Shown: positions 33,351 through 43,526 of the stretch, one piece after another
Numbering within the stretch: position 1 is the stretch's first letter
How the letters are laid out: every line of letters begins with the position of its first letter
DNA from: Peptidiphaga gingivicola
GTDB lineage: Bacteria; Actinomycetota; Actinomycetes; Actinomycetales; Actinomycetaceae
Reading direction: 5' to 3'
DNA: 64,000 nt
Assembly: GCF_001652275.1 (NCBI RefSeq)
Contig: NZ_LVZK01000001.1
Span: 1,116,001 to 1,180,000, forward strand
Notes under the pieces: generated by a model
Told to the model about the DNA's origin: nothing
Databases searched by the model: none
What the model saw: only the letters and a program-made list of their open reading frames with translations
Program-made: the position numbers and the translations under genes

Positions 33351-33974
33351 TTACCTTTCCTGTTGGAAGCTCGCGAGGTGCTTGCCGAGGGCCGACGTCA
33401 ACGCCGCCGCCGCCTCCTCGAGCGAGGCGTCCACGCCCTGCCGCTCCATAGACGTTACTCCGGCATCCGTGATTCCGCACGGATTGACCCGGAAGAACTT
33501 CGAAACGTCGGTCGTCACGTTGAGGGCGAGGCCGTGCATAGTCGTGTCGGAGGCGAACTTCAGCCCGACGGCGCAGATCTTCTCGCCGCCGACCCACACG
33601 CCCGAGCGCCCCGCGATCCGTTCGCCGCGGACGCCGAAGGTCGAAAGCGCTTCGATCACGGCCGCTTCGACGGCGCGGACGAAGGCGACCACGTCCTTCG
33701 GAAGGCGCACGCGGACGATCGGATAGACGATCACCTGGCCCGGCCCGTGGTAGGTCACCGAGCCGCCGCGATCGACCTTGACGACGGGCACCGACGGATC
33801 TGGAACGTCCTCGGGGCGGGTGCGCCGACCCGCCGTGTAGACGTCCTTCGCCTGCCACACGATGAGGGTGTCTGGCTCCTCGCCTCGCGCCACAGCGGCG
33901 TGGATCTCGCGCTGCACCCCGTCGACTTCGGCGTAACTCAGGGGGCCTCTGTCTAAGAGGCAAAGGATGTTCAC
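33351..33974 (-). CDS. lipB: Octanoyl-[ACP]:protein N-octanoyltransferase
   Basis: A 207-residue enzyme that moves octanoyl from acyl carrier protein to lipoyl domains. Hallmarks are KVDRGGSVTYHGPGQ, GLKFASDTTMHGLALN with the catalytic lysine, and NPCGITDAGVTS with the nucleophilic cysteine. The GTG at 33974 lies 6 bases after a TAAAAT box and has no Shine-Dalgarno sequence, so the lipBA mRNA is probably leaderless. Confidence 0.96.
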   Translation of the reverse strand: MNILCLLDRGPLSYAEVDGVQREIHAAVARGEEPDTLIVWQAKDVYTAGRRTRPEDVPDPSVPVVKVDRGGSVTYHGPGQVIVYPIVRVRLPKDVVAFVRAVEAAVIEALSTFGVRGERIAGRSGVWVGGEKICAVGLKFASDTTMHGLALNVTTDVSKFFRVNPCGITDAGVTSMERQGVDASLEEAAAALTSALGKHLASFQQER

Positions 33975-33980
33975 ATCTCG

Positions 33981-33986
33981 ATTTTA
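33981..33986 (-). promoter_or_regulatory. -10 box of leaderless lipBA operon
   Basis: TAAAAT on the minus strand, then 6 bases, then the GTG of lipB, which would be base +1. Confidence 0.55.
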
Positions 33987-34360
33987 GGCCTTTGGACCCA
34001 TCTTCTCGAATTGGCAAGAGGGCGGGCCAGGCTGTCGAATCGGGGAGAAAGCCGGGTCTGCGAAGGAAAGGCGGAGGGGCGAGCCGGGCGCGCGTCCCCG
34101 ACCGGCCGGCCCGGGCGAGGCCTTCAAGGAGCCCGGCAAGCGCCCGTCGGAGCGCTCGCGAAGCCCCGAATCGGCCTGCGCCGTCGCAGATTGTAAGAGT
34201 ATGCGTTATCATTCATTGCTATACATCGGCAATCTTCTTGGCGGGTCGGATCTCTTCTTCGCGTCAAAGATGCCGGGCATATAAGTTAAAAGGGGGTCGA
34301 GCCAACCCTGTTGCTGGAGTAAAGACTGTCCATGGTTTTAGTCCAGAATGTGGGACAAGC
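33987..34360. other. Intergenic region upstream of the peptide importer
   Basis: The first 200 bases are GC-rich with no credible gene. From about 34190 the DNA is clearly more AT-rich, which suits a regulated promoter region for the divergent importer operon. Confidence 0.5.
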
Positions 34361-34389
34361 GTAACAACCTTCCGCTTTGGGTATATGAT
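34361..34389 (+). promoter_or_regulatory. Candidate promoter of the oligopeptide importer operon
   Basis: GTAACA (34361-34366), a 17-base spacer and TATGAT (34384-34389). The leader of about 97 bases includes a possible hairpin (CGGGGG at 34429 with CCCCCG at 34455) and AAGGAGG before the ATG. Confidence 0.5.
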
Positions 34390-34492
34390 CCTTCCTACGA
34401 ACGTATGGTTGGTTCGTTTACCTGGTTCTCGGGGGTCCATGCGCACTGAGGTATCCCCCGCATGAGAAAACGAAATAAGGAGGGGAACTTCT

Positions 34493-36274
34493 ATGAAGAA
34501 GGCCTACTCGATGGTCGCGGCCTTTGCGGCGGCCGCGCTCGCCTTGGGGGCGTGCGGCTCCGGCGGCAAGCAAGAGCTCAAAGCCGGCTCGAAAGATTCG
34601 ATCAGCTACTCTCCCGGCAAGCAGGAATGGGGCGGCTACAACGGTTCTACGGTTGAGGCATACTCGACCACGACCGCGGCGGTCACCGACCGCGTGCAAA
34701 CCGGCTTCGGTTACTACGACCCCCAGGGGGTGTGGAAGCACGGAACCGATCTCGGCGACTATAAGAAACTCTCGGACGACCCGCTCACCGTCGAGTACAC
34801 GGTCAACGAGAAGGCGGTCTACCAGGGGAAGACGCCGATCACCTGCGAGGACTTCTACCTCGATTGGGTGAGCCAGAACCCCGACTGGATCCTCGAAGGC
34901 CAAAAGGCCGCAGGCGCCGTCGACGAAAAGAGCGGAGAGGCCCAGCCCCTCTTCAACCACGTTTCCAGCCCCGAGGGATACGCTCACCCCGTCTCGCAAG
35001 GCCCTCAGTGCAACGAGGGCGAAAAGAAGTTCACGGTCAAGTACGACACCGTGTACCCCGACTGGGAGCTCAATGTGGGCGGGCCCCTTCCCTCGCACGT
35101 GGTGGCCAAGAAGATCGGCATGAGCAAGCAGGATCTGTTCAAGGCCCTCAAGAACAAGGATTTCGCGGTCGCGAAGAAGGCCGCCGAGGCCTGGAACAAG
35201 TGGAACGACACTGCCCCGGGCAAGCTTCCTCCCGCCGAGGAGATTCCGTCCTTCGGGCCCTTCGCGCTCAAGCAGGGCGGTTGGAAGGCCAAGCAGTACG
35301 TCACGCTTGAGCGAAACCCCGATTGGTGGGGCGAGAAGGCTGGAACCAAAGAGCTCGTCATCAAGCAGGTGGAAGACGACGCCCAGCTTCAGGCCCTGGC
35401 CAACGGAGATCTGAACGTCATCGAGCCTCAGGCCACCCAGGACTCGATCGACCGCATCAAGAAGACGCCCAATGTGACGCTTCTGCAGGGGCCGACCATG
35501 GTCTGGGAGCACCTCGACTACAACTTCGGCTCGAATTCGGTGTTCGCCGAGAACAAGGGCGGAATCCACCTCCGCAAGGCGATGGCGTACTGCGTGCCGC
35601 GCTCGGAGATAGTTCAGAAGCTCATCAAGCCCCTCGACGCGAAGGCCCAAGTCCTCAACGCCCGCGAGTACTTCCCGACCGACAAGGACTATGAAGGCGT
35701 CGTCAAGGCCTCATACAACGGCGAGTACGACAAGGTGAACATCGAAAAGGCGAAGGAACACGTGGCCGCCTCGGGGATCAAGAATCCGACGGTTCGGATC
35801 GGATACCGCAACGGCAATCCTCGCCGCGCCGAGACGGTCGCCCTCATCACCGCCTCCTGCAAGAAAGCCGGGATCACCATTAAGGACAACTCGTCCGCGA
35901 AGTTCATGGACGAGGGCGGCGAATACTACACGGGCCAGTGGGATATGGCGCTCTTCGGCTGGAACGGCTCCGGACAGGTCGTTTCGGGCCAGAACATCTA
36001 TCAAACCGGAGGACAGCAGAACAAGAGCGAGTACTCCAACAAGACCGTCGACGCCGAATGGAAGAAGATCGCCGGAACTTTGGACAAGAGCGTGTGGCTC
36101 GAGTCCAAGAAAGTGATCGAAAAGCAGCTGTGGGACGATCTGTTCGGCCTGCCGCTGTACGTCCAGCCGGGCATCGTCGGTTACTCGAACGGTTTGGAGA
36201 ACGTCAAGCGAAACATCACCCAGAAGCAGGTGCTGTGGAACGCCGAAAAGTGGAAGTGGAAGTCGACCAAGTGA
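34493..36274 (+). CDS. Oligopeptide ABC importer substrate-binding lipoprotein
   Basis: A 593-residue extracytoplasmic binding protein of the SBP_bac_5 (OppA/DppA) family. The lipoprotein signal ends in ALGACGSGG with Cys21 as the anchor. Family features include the ITCEDFYLDWVS segment, IPSFGPFALKQGGW and ERNPDWWG, a late HLDYNFGSNSVFAENKGG (partly conserved FN region) and LPLYVQPGIVGYS near the end. AAGGAGG precedes the ATG. It leads an operon with two permeases and a fused ATPase. Substrate class is inferred as peptides; nickel or sugar peptides cannot be excluded. Confidence 0.92.
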   Translation: MKKAYSMVAAFAAAALALGACGSGGKQELKAGSKDSISYSPGKQEWGGYNGSTVEAYSTTTAAVTDRVQTGFGYYDPQGVWKHGTDLGDYKKLSDDPLTVEYTVNEKAVYQGKTPITCEDFYLDWVSQNPDWILEGQKAAGAVDEKSGEAQPLFNHVSSPEGYAHPVSQGPQCNEGEKKFTVKYDTVYPDWELNVGGPLPSHVVAKKIGMSKQDLFKALKNKDFAVAKKAAEAWNKWNDTAPGKLPPAEEIPSFGPFALKQGGWKAKQYVTLERNPDWWGEKAGTKELVIKQVEDDAQLQALANGDLNVIEPQATQDSIDRIKKTPNVTLLQGPTMVWEHLDYNFGSNSVFAENKGGIHLRKAMAYCVPRSEIVQKLIKPLDAKAQVLNAREYFPTDKDYEGVVKASYNGEYDKVNIEKAKEHVAASGIKNPTVRIGYRNGNPRRAETVALITASCKKAGITIKDNSSAKFMDEGGEYYTGQWDMALFGWNGSGQVVSGQNIYQTGGQQNKSEYSNKTVDAEWKKIAGTLDKSVWLESKKVIEKQLWDDLFGLPLYVQPGIVGYSNGLENVKRNITQKQVLWNAEKWKWKSTK

Positions 36275-36285
36275 CCGGCTGACCT

Positions 36286-36338
36286 GGAGGGCCCCGCTGT
36301 TGCGGGCGCGGATGCCGTGCGCCACCGCGGGGCCCTCC
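36286..36338 (+). terminator. Hairpin between binding protein and permease genes
   Basis: GGAGGGCCCCGC (36286-36297) pairs exactly with GCGGGGCCCTCC (36327-36338). The position is typical of a partial terminator or 3' stabiliser that keeps binding-protein mRNA more abundant than permease mRNA. Confidence 0.75.
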
Positions 36339-36453
36339 TTTCGCCTTCGGCAAATGACTCTGAAGGTGAAACTGGTACACTTCCACAATGTTGCTTCGGC
36401 CAGGTCAGTCCACGAAGCAATGTTCGCGAACCGTTGGAAAGAAGATTCGCCTA

Positions 36454-37980
36454 GTGTTTAAGTTCATAATCAAGCGCTTGGGTATATCCGCCCTTGTCAT
36501 GCTGGCGGCCTCCGTCATCCTTTTCATTCTGACGATCAATGCGGGCGATCCCTTGGGCGACCTCAGGGAAAGCACGAGCCCCAACCGCCAGAACCTCATC
36601 GACCGGCGCATAGCCGTCATGCACCTGAACGACCCCTGGTACACGCGCTACTTCGCCTGGCTCGGCGGGGCGAGCAAGTGCTTCGTGGGCGCCTGTGACT
36701 TCGGAACCAATTTCAGAGGCCAGCGCGTAAACGACCTTCTCGTCGACGCCATGGGATCGAGCCTTCGCCTCGTCTTCCTCTCGACGATCTTCGCCATCGT
36801 CCTCGGCGTTTTCTTCGGCGTCATGACGGCGATACGGCAGTATTCCGGATTCGATTACGTCGTCACCTTCATATCCTTCGCCTTCTTCTCGCTTCCGTCC
36901 TTCGTCTTCGCCGTCCTCCTGAAGGAATACGGCGCCATCAAGTTCAACGACTGGCTGGAGGACCCGACCATATCCTTCGCGACGACCGTGCTGTTTGCGG
37001 CGATTTTCGCCCTTTTCGCACAGTCGCTCGTCGGCGGGGACCTCCGGCGGAGGGCGGGCGCGGGCGCGGGTGCCTTCCTTTTCGCCCTCGTCGCGCTCGT
37101 CGTCATCTCGAGCACGAAGTGGTTCCTCAGCCCGCAGCTGGGATGGGGATTCATTGCCGTGGTCTCCATCGCCTCGGCCGTGCTCTTTGTGTCGCTCTTC
37201 TGCGGCCTGTCCAACAGAAGGGCCCTGGCCTCAGCGCTTGGGTCCTCGGCCATGAGCTTGGTGATCTTCCTGGCCGCCAGCGGAAGCCTATGGCAGCCCA
37301 CGTGGGGTCTGCTCTTCGGCCTCCTTTTGGCGGCGATACTCGCCGGGGTCGTCGTCGGGTTTGCCTTCGGCGGGTACGCCAAGCGCTCCGTCATGTGGGC
37401 CAACGTATGGACGGCATGCGCCACTTTCCTCGCCGTTTTCGCGAACTACATGGCCGAATATTGGGCGGACTACACCAAAGTGGTGGGCGACCGCCCCGTC
37501 CCGACTGTCGGTGCGGGAACGCCGAACTTCGAGGGCGGGGAGATATTCTGGCTCAACGTCATCGACACCGCCACGCATCTGCTTTTGCCTACAATCTCCC
37601 TGACCCTCATATCCTTCGCGAGCTACACGAGGTACACGCGCTCGTCGATGCTCGAGGTTTTGGGGCAGGATTACATTCGCACCGCCAGATCCAAAGGACT
37701 GCCCGAGCGCACGGTCATCACCCGCCACGCTTTCCGCAACGCCATGATTCCGATCACCACCATCGTCGCCACGGATTTCGCCAACCTCATCGGAGGGGCG
37801 GTCATCACGGAATCCATCTTCGGCTGGCAAGGTATGGGCGCTCTGTTCCGTTCGGGGCTTGACGCCGTCGATCCGATGCCGGTCATGGCCTTCTTCACGG
37901 TGACGGGAACCGCCGCCATCGTCATGAACATGGTCGCCGACATCCTATACGCGTACATCGACCCGAGAATCAGGCGGTGA
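36454..37980 (+). CDS. Peptide ABC importer permease (DppB/OppB type) with large membrane insertion
   Basis: A 508-residue integral membrane permease. The first ~180 residues (FKFIIKRLGISALVMLAASV) and the last ~150 match DppB/OppB, including the EAA-loop region EVLGQDYIRTARSKGLPERT that contacts the ATPase. About 170 extra residues lie between them (roughly residues 165-340) with five or more additional hydrophobic segments; classical family members are near 310 residues. I chose the GTG at 36454 because the conserved N-terminus starts there; an ATG at 36388 in frame would add 22 residues. Confidence 0.9.
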   Translation: MFKFIIKRLGISALVMLAASVILFILTINAGDPLGDLRESTSPNRQNLIDRRIAVMHLNDPWYTRYFAWLGGASKCFVGACDFGTNFRGQRVNDLLVDAMGSSLRLVFLSTIFAIVLGVFFGVMTAIRQYSGFDYVVTFISFAFFSLPSFVFAVLLKEYGAIKFNDWLEDPTISFATTVLFAAIFALFAQSLVGGDLRRRAGAGAGAFLFALVALVVISSTKWFLSPQLGWGFIAVVSIASAVLFVSLFCGLSNRRALASALGSSAMSLVIFLAASGSLWQPTWGLLFGLLLAAILAGVVVGFAFGGYAKRSVMWANVWTACATFLAVFANYMAEYWADYTKVVGDRPVPTVGAGTPNFEGGEIFWLNVIDTATHLLLPTISLTLISFASYTRYTRSSMLEVLGQDYIRTARSKGLPERTVITRHAFRNAMIPITTIVATDFANLIGGAVITESIFGWQGMGALFRSGLDAVDPMPVMAFFTVTGTAAIVMNMVADILYAYIDPRIRR

Positions 37981-37987
37981 GGCTGCG

Positions 37988-39010
37988 ATGACATCCAGTG
38001 ACGCCCCTTCGGAGGGAAACATGACAGACAGCAAGCACTCAGTTGTGCACATTGACGAAGACGCCGACTTCGCAGCCGTGGAGGTGGAGGACGAGGTCCT
38101 CGACCAGACGACCGACAAATCTTATTCGCAGGGTCAGCTCGTCCGCCGTCGCTTCTTCCACCACAGAGCGGCGATGGTTTCCCTCATCGTCTTCGCCTTT
38201 GTCGCCCTCCTCGCCTTCACATCCATCGGCTACGGACCTCTCCCGGGGTGGTGGAAGTACAACTACACAGACACCTACCCGACCATCAACGGCGGGCGCC
38301 CGACCCTCGGTTTCCTCCATCTCGGCGAGCACCCCTTCGGTCAGGATTCCGTCGGCAAGGACTACTTTGCCCTGACCATGAGGGGGACGCAGAACTCGAT
38401 CATCATCGCCTTCGTCGTCGGGCTGGTCGGAACCTTCATCGGCACAGTGGTCGGCGCGATCGCGGGCTACTACCGCGGCTGGGTCGAGGCCGCCCTCATG
38501 CGGATGACGGATCTTTTCATCGTCATCCCGCTTCTCGTGCTGGCCGCCGTCGTCGGCCGGATGACGGGGGAGTTCGGAATCGTCTTCCTCGCCTTCATGC
38601 TGGGCATTCTGTATTGGACCGGATTGGCGCGCCTGGTCAGAGGCGAGGTCCTCTCCCTCAGGGAGCGCGAGTTCGTCTCGGCCGCCCGCGCACTCGGCGC
38701 TTCCAACCGGAGGATCATCATCCGCCACATCCTCCCCAACTGCCTGGGCACGATCATCGTCTCGGCCACCCTCCTCATCGCCTCCGCGGTGCTCCTGGAG
38801 ACCTCGCTTTCCTTCCTCGGATACGGGGTGAAGTCGCCCGACACGTCGCTCGGCCTGCTCATCAGCCAGTACCAGAGCTCGTTCGCCACGCGTCCCTGGC
38901 TCTTCTTCGCTCCCGCGGCGGCGATCCTCATCTTCGCACTGAGCGTCAACTTCATCGGCGACGGCTTGCGCGACGCGTTCGATCCCCGCCAGAGAGGAAA
39001 GGCATCCTGA
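37988..39010 (+). CDS. Peptide ABC importer permease (DppC/OppC type)
   Basis: A 340-residue permease that pairs with the preceding one. A 60-residue acidic cytoplasmic N-terminus precedes the first helix. HPFGQDSVGKDYFALTMRGT is the OppC/DppC signature after helix 1, and EFVSAARALGASNRRIIIRH is the ATPase-binding EAA loop. SLSFLGYGVKSPDTSLGLLI is highly conserved. The stop overlaps the ATPase start as TGATG. An internal ATG at 38021 with GGAGGG upstream is an alternative start. Confidence 0.93.
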   Translation: MTSSDAPSEGNMTDSKHSVVHIDEDADFAAVEVEDEVLDQTTDKSYSQGQLVRRRFFHHRAAMVSLIVFAFVALLAFTSIGYGPLPGWWKYNYTDTYPTINGGRPTLGFLHLGEHPFGQDSVGKDYFALTMRGTQNSIIIAFVVGLVGTFIGTVVGAIAGYYRGWVEAALMRMTDLFIVIPLLVLAAVVGRMTGEFGIVFLAFMLGILYWTGLARLVRGEVLSLREREFVSAARALGASNRRIIIRHILPNCLGTIIVSATLLIASAVLLETSLSFLGYGVKSPDTSLGLLISQYQSSFATRPWLFFAPAAAILIFALSVNFIGDGLRDAFDPRQRGKAS

Positions 39011-40806
39011 TGTCGGACAAGAAAGAACGCCCCGGCCGCAAGCCCCGCAAAGGGGACGGCCCCAAACTCAACGAAGGCCTCGACAAGGGCAAGGTGATCG
39101 AGGTCCAGAAGATCTCCTCGGAGCCCGTTTTGGCCTTCCAGGACCTCGACGTCCAGTTCAAAACGGAGTTCGGGCGAGTCCATGCGGTGCGCGGCGTGAG
39201 CATCGACGTCGTCCCCGGACAGGTCGTGGCCCTTGTGGGCGAATCGGGGTCCGGCAAATCCGTCACGTCGACGACCGCGCTCGGCCTCCTGCCCGGGAAC
39301 GCGTCCATCGACGGCGAAGTCACCGTGGCTGGCAAGAGCGTTCGAGGAATGGGCTCGCGCGGCCTGCGCAACCTGCGAGGCAAGGACGTCGCCATGGTCT
39401 TCCAGGAGCCCATGACGGCCCTCAACCCCGTCCTCACGATCGGGCGGCAGATAACCGAGGCGCTCGAGCAACACGGCGTCGCCTACGGAACGGCGGCCAC
39501 GGCGCGAGCCGTCGAGCTGCTCAAGATGGTCGGCTTGAACGACGCCGAGGCTCGGGTCAAGCAGTATCCACACGAGCTTTCCGGCGGCCAGCGCCAGCGC
39601 GTGTGCATCGCCATGGCGATCTCGTGCAACCCCAAGGCAATCATCGCCGACGAGCCGACCACGGCCCTCGACGTCACCGTCCAGGCCGACATCCTCGACC
39701 TTCTGCGTTCGCTCAAGGACAAGCTCAACACCGGCATCCTGCTCATCACGCACTCAATGGGCGTCGTCGCCGACATGGCCGACACCGTCCACGTGATGTT
39801 CAAGGGAAACATCGTCGAATCGGGAACGGTCGACGCCGTGCTCAACCACCCTGAGCATCCGTACACGCAGAGGCTGCTGCGCGCGGTTCCCCACTTGGGG
39901 CGCGGCCGGGCCCAGTTCGGATTCGACGAGTCCCGCGACGAGTCCATCGACCTGAGCGACACGGTTCTCAGCGCGAACGACTTGGCCATCGAGTACGAGC
40001 GGCACGGCAAGGAGCCCTTCCGCGCGGTCGACGGCGTGACCTTCGACGTCGCGCACGGGGAGATCGTCGGGCTCGTCGGGGAGTCGGGCTCCGGCAAATC
40101 GACGATCGGCAAATGCGTGCTCGGCCTTGTCCCGGCGGCCTCCGGAAGCGTCGAGGTCTTCGGCAAGGACCTTCTGGCAATGTCCAAGGACGAGGCCAGG
40201 CGCAGCAGGAAGATGATGGGCGTGGTCTTCCAGGACCCCGCCGCCTCCCTCGACCCGCGATTCCCGATCGGCGACTGCATCGCCGAGCCCCTGGTGGTTC
40301 ACCGGGAGGGAAACCAGAAGTTCCAGCGGCAGAGGGTGTATGAGCTGCTCGACGCCGTCAGCCTTCCGCGCTCGACTTACAACCGCTTCCCGCACGAGCT
40401 TTCCGGCGGCCAGCGCCAGCGCGTGTGCATCGCGCGGGCCCTGGTGCTTCGGCCCAGCCTTCTCATCGCGGACGAGCCGACGTCGGCCCTCGACGTCTCC
40501 GTGCAGGCGCAGGTGCTGACGATGCTTTCGGACCTTCAGCGGGACTTCGGCTTCGCCTGCCTGTTCGTCTCGCACGACCTCGCCGTGGTGGACATGCTCG
40601 CCCACCGAGTGGTGGTGCTTCAAGACGGAAAGATCGTCGAGCAGGGGTTGCGCACGTCCGTGCTGCACAATCCGCGCGAGGAGTACACGAAGAGGCTGCT
40701 GGCCGCTGCGCCGGTCCCGGAGCCAGGAGAGCAGCGCCGGCGGCGCGAGGAGCGACACGAGCTTCTCCGCTCGATCGGCGACGAGGTCGCGGAGCTCAAA
40801 CTCTGA
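39010..40806 (+). CDS. Fused double ATPase of the peptide importer (DppD-DppF)
   Basis: A 598-residue protein with two complete ABC ATPase domains. Domain 1: Walker A GESGSGKS about residue 77, signature LSGGQRQRVCIA and Walker B ADEPTTALD. Domain 2: GESGSGKS about residue 358, LSGGQRQRVCIA and ADEPTSALD. Each half ends with the oligopeptide-ATPase motif NHPEHPYTQRLLRAVP or NPREEYTKRLLAAAP. It drives the two permeases. The ATG overlaps the permease stop. Fusion of the two subunits is common in actinobacteria. Confidence 0.95.
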   Translation: MSDKKERPGRKPRKGDGPKLNEGLDKGKVIEVQKISSEPVLAFQDLDVQFKTEFGRVHAVRGVSIDVVPGQVVALVGESGSGKSVTSTTALGLLPGNASIDGEVTVAGKSVRGMGSRGLRNLRGKDVAMVFQEPMTALNPVLTIGRQITEALEQHGVAYGTAATARAVELLKMVGLNDAEARVKQYPHELSGGQRQRVCIAMAISCNPKAIIADEPTTALDVTVQADILDLLRSLKDKLNTGILLITHSMGVVADMADTVHVMFKGNIVESGTVDAVLNHPEHPYTQRLLRAVPHLGRGRAQFGFDESRDESIDLSDTVLSANDLAIEYERHGKEPFRAVDGVTFDVAHGEIVGLVGESGSGKSTIGKCVLGLVPAASGSVEVFGKDLLAMSKDEARRSRKMMGVVFQDPAASLDPRFPIGDCIAEPLVVHREGNQKFQRQRVYELLDAVSLPRSTYNRFPHELSGGQRQRVCIARALVLRPSLLIADEPTSALDVSVQAQVLTMLSDLQRDFGFACLFVSHDLAVVDMLAHRVVVLQDGKIVEQGLRTSVLHNPREEYTKRLLAAAPVPEPGEQRRRREERHELLRSIGDEVAELKL

Positions 40807-40824
40807 GGATTCCAGGGCGTGAGG

Positions 40825-41439
40825 CTAGCCCGAGACGGCTTGCCTCACGCCTTCGGCAATCGCCACAAGGCCCGCCGCCAAGGCGAAGCACGAGGCCGGG
40901 CAGAAGCGGTGCGAGTACTGCTCGCCTCCTCCCGATGCAAAGGCTTCGGCCTCGCCCTTCGCCGCTTCTCGGTTGGCGGAGTCGATGGCCAGCCTCGCCT
41001 GCAAGGGAGTCGCCCATTGCAGATCGGCCTTCGGCCTGAGGGCCGGCTCGGGGCGGCGATAGGCCTCTTCCGAGCGCCGAGCAATGCGATCGCGCCGGTT
41101 GTCCGACCTCGGATAGGAGGCAACGGCGTCGTCGCCCTTCTCGCTGAGGACCTTCAAGCCGAGCTTCGACGAGAGGCCCTTGTACTCCCGCCAGGGGATG
41201 CGCACGGTTCGGATCCAGTTCCCCAAGGTGATGCCGGCGTCGTCGAGCGTCACGTAAGGTCGCAGATAGAAGACGTAAGCCAGGGCGAGGATGCCGGCGG
41301 CGATGAGAGTCGGCGGGACGAGCGAGGCCCGGGCCGAATCCATCACGCTGGCCGCCTCGATGAAGGCGGCGAAGGCGGCGAACAGACCGCCTTTGACGGC
41401 CTGCCGGGGATTGCGCAGACGGAAGCGGATCGTGGGCAT
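40825..41439 (-). CDS. PH-domain membrane protein
   Basis: A 204-residue protein. Two N-terminal hydrophobic stretches (residues about 15-60) precede a bacterial PH domain, RPYVTLDDAGITLGNW then IRTVRIPWREYKGL, as in actinobacterial bPH_6 proteins next to purK, typA or similar housekeeping genes. The C-terminal half is Ala/Glu/Arg-rich with a final hydrophobic helix. The function is unknown; membrane lipid or protein binding is the general guess. It is convergent with the ATPase gene. Confidence 0.78.
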   Translation of the reverse strand: MPTIRFRLRNPRQAVKGGLFAAFAAFIEAASVMDSARASLVPPTLIAAGILALAYVFYLRPYVTLDDAGITLGNWIRTVRIPWREYKGLSSKLGLKVLSEKGDDAVASYPRSDNRRDRIARRSEEAYRRPEPALRPKADLQWATPLQARLAIDSANREAAKGEAEAFASGGGEQYSHRFCPASCFALAAGLVAIAEGVRQAVSG

Positions 41440-41515
41440 GGGCAGATTCTCTCACACCCGCGCGCTTGGTCTATCACACATTCTTGCGCACCGGGCTATT
41501 TCCAACCTGCGCGCG

Positions 41516-41521
41516 TAGGAT
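41516..41521 (+). promoter_or_regulatory. -10 box upstream of typA
   Basis: TAGGAT followed by 5 bases and the ATG at 41527. It supports a leaderless start for the longer form of TypA. Confidence 0.4.
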
Positions 41522-41526
41522 ATTTG

Positions 41527-43524
41527 ATGGCGCACCGTGCGCCCGCGCAACCGAACGCGTCGGAGCAGGCATCCGGCGTGAGCGCGTCAAGCGAGGACAA
41601 GGAATCATTGAGCAAGCGTTATGACCTGCGGAACGTCGCCATCGTTGCGCACGTCGACCACGGCAAGACAACGCTCGTCGACGCCATGCTGTGGCAGTCG
41701 GGAGCTTTCGGCGAGCGCGCCACCGTTGAGAAAACGGGGGAGCGGGTCATGGATTCGGGCGATCTGGAGCGTGAAAAAGGCATCACGATCCTCGCGAAGA
41801 ACACGGCGATACGCTACACCGGGCCCTCCGCGGCCAAGTTCAACGCGCCCGAGGGCGTGACGATCAACGTCATCGACACTCCCGGCCACGCCGACTTCGG
41901 CGGGGAGGTCGAGCGCGGGCTGTCGATGGTCGACGGCGTCGTCCTGCTCGTCGACGCCTCCGAGGGCCCGCTGCCCCAAACCCGTTTCGTCTTGCGCAAA
42001 GCCCTTGAGGCGAAGCTGCCGGTCATCACCGTGGTCAACAAGGTCGACCGCCCGGACGCCAGGATCGACGAGGTGGTCAACGAGACCCAGGACCTGCTGT
42101 TCTCCCTCTACTCGGACCTCGACGACCCCGACGACGCCATTCTCGACCGGCTCTTGGAGATCCCCGTGATCTTTTGCGCCGCGAAGGCGGGATACGCCGA
42201 CACGCTCCGCCCCGAAGACGGCGAGCTGCCCTCCAATCGCGATCTGGAGCCGCTTTTCGAGGCGATGCTCCACTACATACCCGCCCCCGAGTACGACGCC
42301 GACGCCGGGCTCGTCGCCCAGGTGACGAACCTCGACGCTTCGCCCTTCCTCGGGCGCCTCGCGCTGACCCGGATCTATTCGGGAGAGCTGACGAAGGGCG
42401 CCTGGGTCGGCCTTTCAGGAAAAGACGGCGCGCTTTCGCGGGTGCACATATCAGAGCTGCTTGCAACCAAGGGGCTGAACCGCGAACCGACGCAGAGCGC
42501 GCGAGCCGGCGACATCGTGGCGATTGCGGGAGTCGAGGACATCACGATCGGCGACTGCTTGGTGGACTTGGACGATCCTCGCCCGCTGCCGCCCATACAC
42601 GTCGACGACCCGGCGATCTCAATGACGGTGGGCATCAACGACTCGCCTTTGGCGGGCAAGGTGAAAGGGCACAAACTCACCGCGCGCCAGGTCAGAGACC
42701 GGCTCGAGGCGGAGCTCGTGGGAAACGTCTCGATCAGGGTGCTGCCCACCGACCGCCCCGACCAGTGGGAGGTCCAGGATCGCGGAGAGCTCGCGTTGGC
42801 GATCCTCGTCGAGCAGATGCGGCGCGAAGGGTTCGAGCTGACCGTGGGCAAGCCGCAGGTCGTCACGAAGACGGTCGACGGCAAAGTACACGAGCCCATG
42901 GAGCGGACGACGATTGACGTTCCCGAAGAGTATCTCGGCGCGGTCACGCAGATTATGGCGGCGCGCAAAGGACGGATGGAGACGATGTCGAACCACGGCT
43001 CCGGCTGGGTGCGGATGGAGTTCGTCGTTCCGGCCCGCGGCATGATCGGCTTCCGCTCCCAGTTCCTCACGCAGACGAGGGGCACCGGAATCGCCTCCTC
43101 GATCGGCGACGGGTACGCGCCTTGGGCCGGGCCGATAGAGTCTCGCGCCACGGGTTCCCTCGTTTCTGACCGCCAGGGCCAGGTCACGGCATACGCCCTC
43201 CAAAAGCTGGAGGACCGCGGAACGTTCTTCGTCGAACCGGGCCAGGAGGTTTACGAAGGCCAGGTTGTGGGGGAGAACCCCCGTGACGAGGATATGGACG
43301 TCAACGTCGTGCGGGCGAAGGAAATGACGAATATGCGATCGGCCACCGCGGAGGTGTTCGAGACGCTTCAGGCCCCGCGCAAGCTGACCTTGGAAGAGTC
43401 CATCGAGTTCGCCGCCGACGACGAATGCATCGAGGTCACGCCGGAGGCAGTGCGAATCCGGAAAGTGATTCTTGGCGCGCAGGAGCGTTACAGGGCGGCC
43501 GCGCGAGCGAAAAGAGGCAAGTGA
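41527..43524 (+). CDS. typA: Ribosome-associated GTPase TypA/BipA
   Basis: A 665-residue translational GTPase that binds the ribosome like EF-G. G motifs are [39 protein letters not shown] and [10 protein letters not shown]. The C-terminal half has the EF-G domain V-like segment and TypA-specific [20 protein letters not shown]. Two starts are possible: ATG 41527 (after a -10 box) or TTG 41608 (AAGGA upstream), which would begin at the conserved [14 protein letters not shown]. The first 27 residues of the longer form are not conserved. Confidence 0.96.
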   Translation: MAHRAPAQPNASEQASGVSASSEDKESLSKRYDLRNVAIVAHVDHGKTTLVDAMLWQSGAFGERATVEKTGERVMDSGDLEREKGITILAKNTAIRYTGPSAAKFNAPEGVTINVIDTPGHADFGGEVERGLSMVDGVVLLVDASEGPLPQTRFVLRKALEAKLPVITVVNKVDRPDARIDEVVNETQDLLFSLYSDLDDPDDAILDRLLEIPVIFCAAKAGYADTLRPEDGELPSNRDLEPLFEAMLHYIPAPEYDADAGLVAQVTNLDASPFLGRLALTRIYSGELTKGAWVGLSGKDGALSRVHISELLATKGLNREPTQSARAGDIVAIAGVEDITIGDCLVDLDDPRPLPPIHVDDPAISMTVGINDSPLAGKVKGHKLTARQVRDRLEAELVGNVSIRVLPTDRPDQWEVQDRGELALAILVEQMRREGFELTVGKPQVVTKTVDGKVHEPMERTTIDVPEEYLGAVTQIMAARKGRMETMSNHGSGWVRMEFVVPARGMIGFRSQFLTQTRGTGIASSIGDGYAPWAGPIESRATGSLVSDRQGQVTAYALQKLEDRGTFFVEPGQEVYEGQVVGENPRDEDMDVNVVRAKEMTNMRSATAEVFETLQAPRKLTLEESIEFAADDECIEVTPEAVRIRKVILGAQERYRAAARAKRGK

Positions 43525-43526
43525 CT

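Noticed and set aside
34011-34196. Small Arg/Gly-rich ORF upstream of the peptide importer
   Set aside because: No ribosome site, biased composition typical of GC-rich non-coding DNA.
32317-34212. 631-codon open frame over lipA and lipB
   Set aside because: Out-of-frame shadow of two well-conserved genes.
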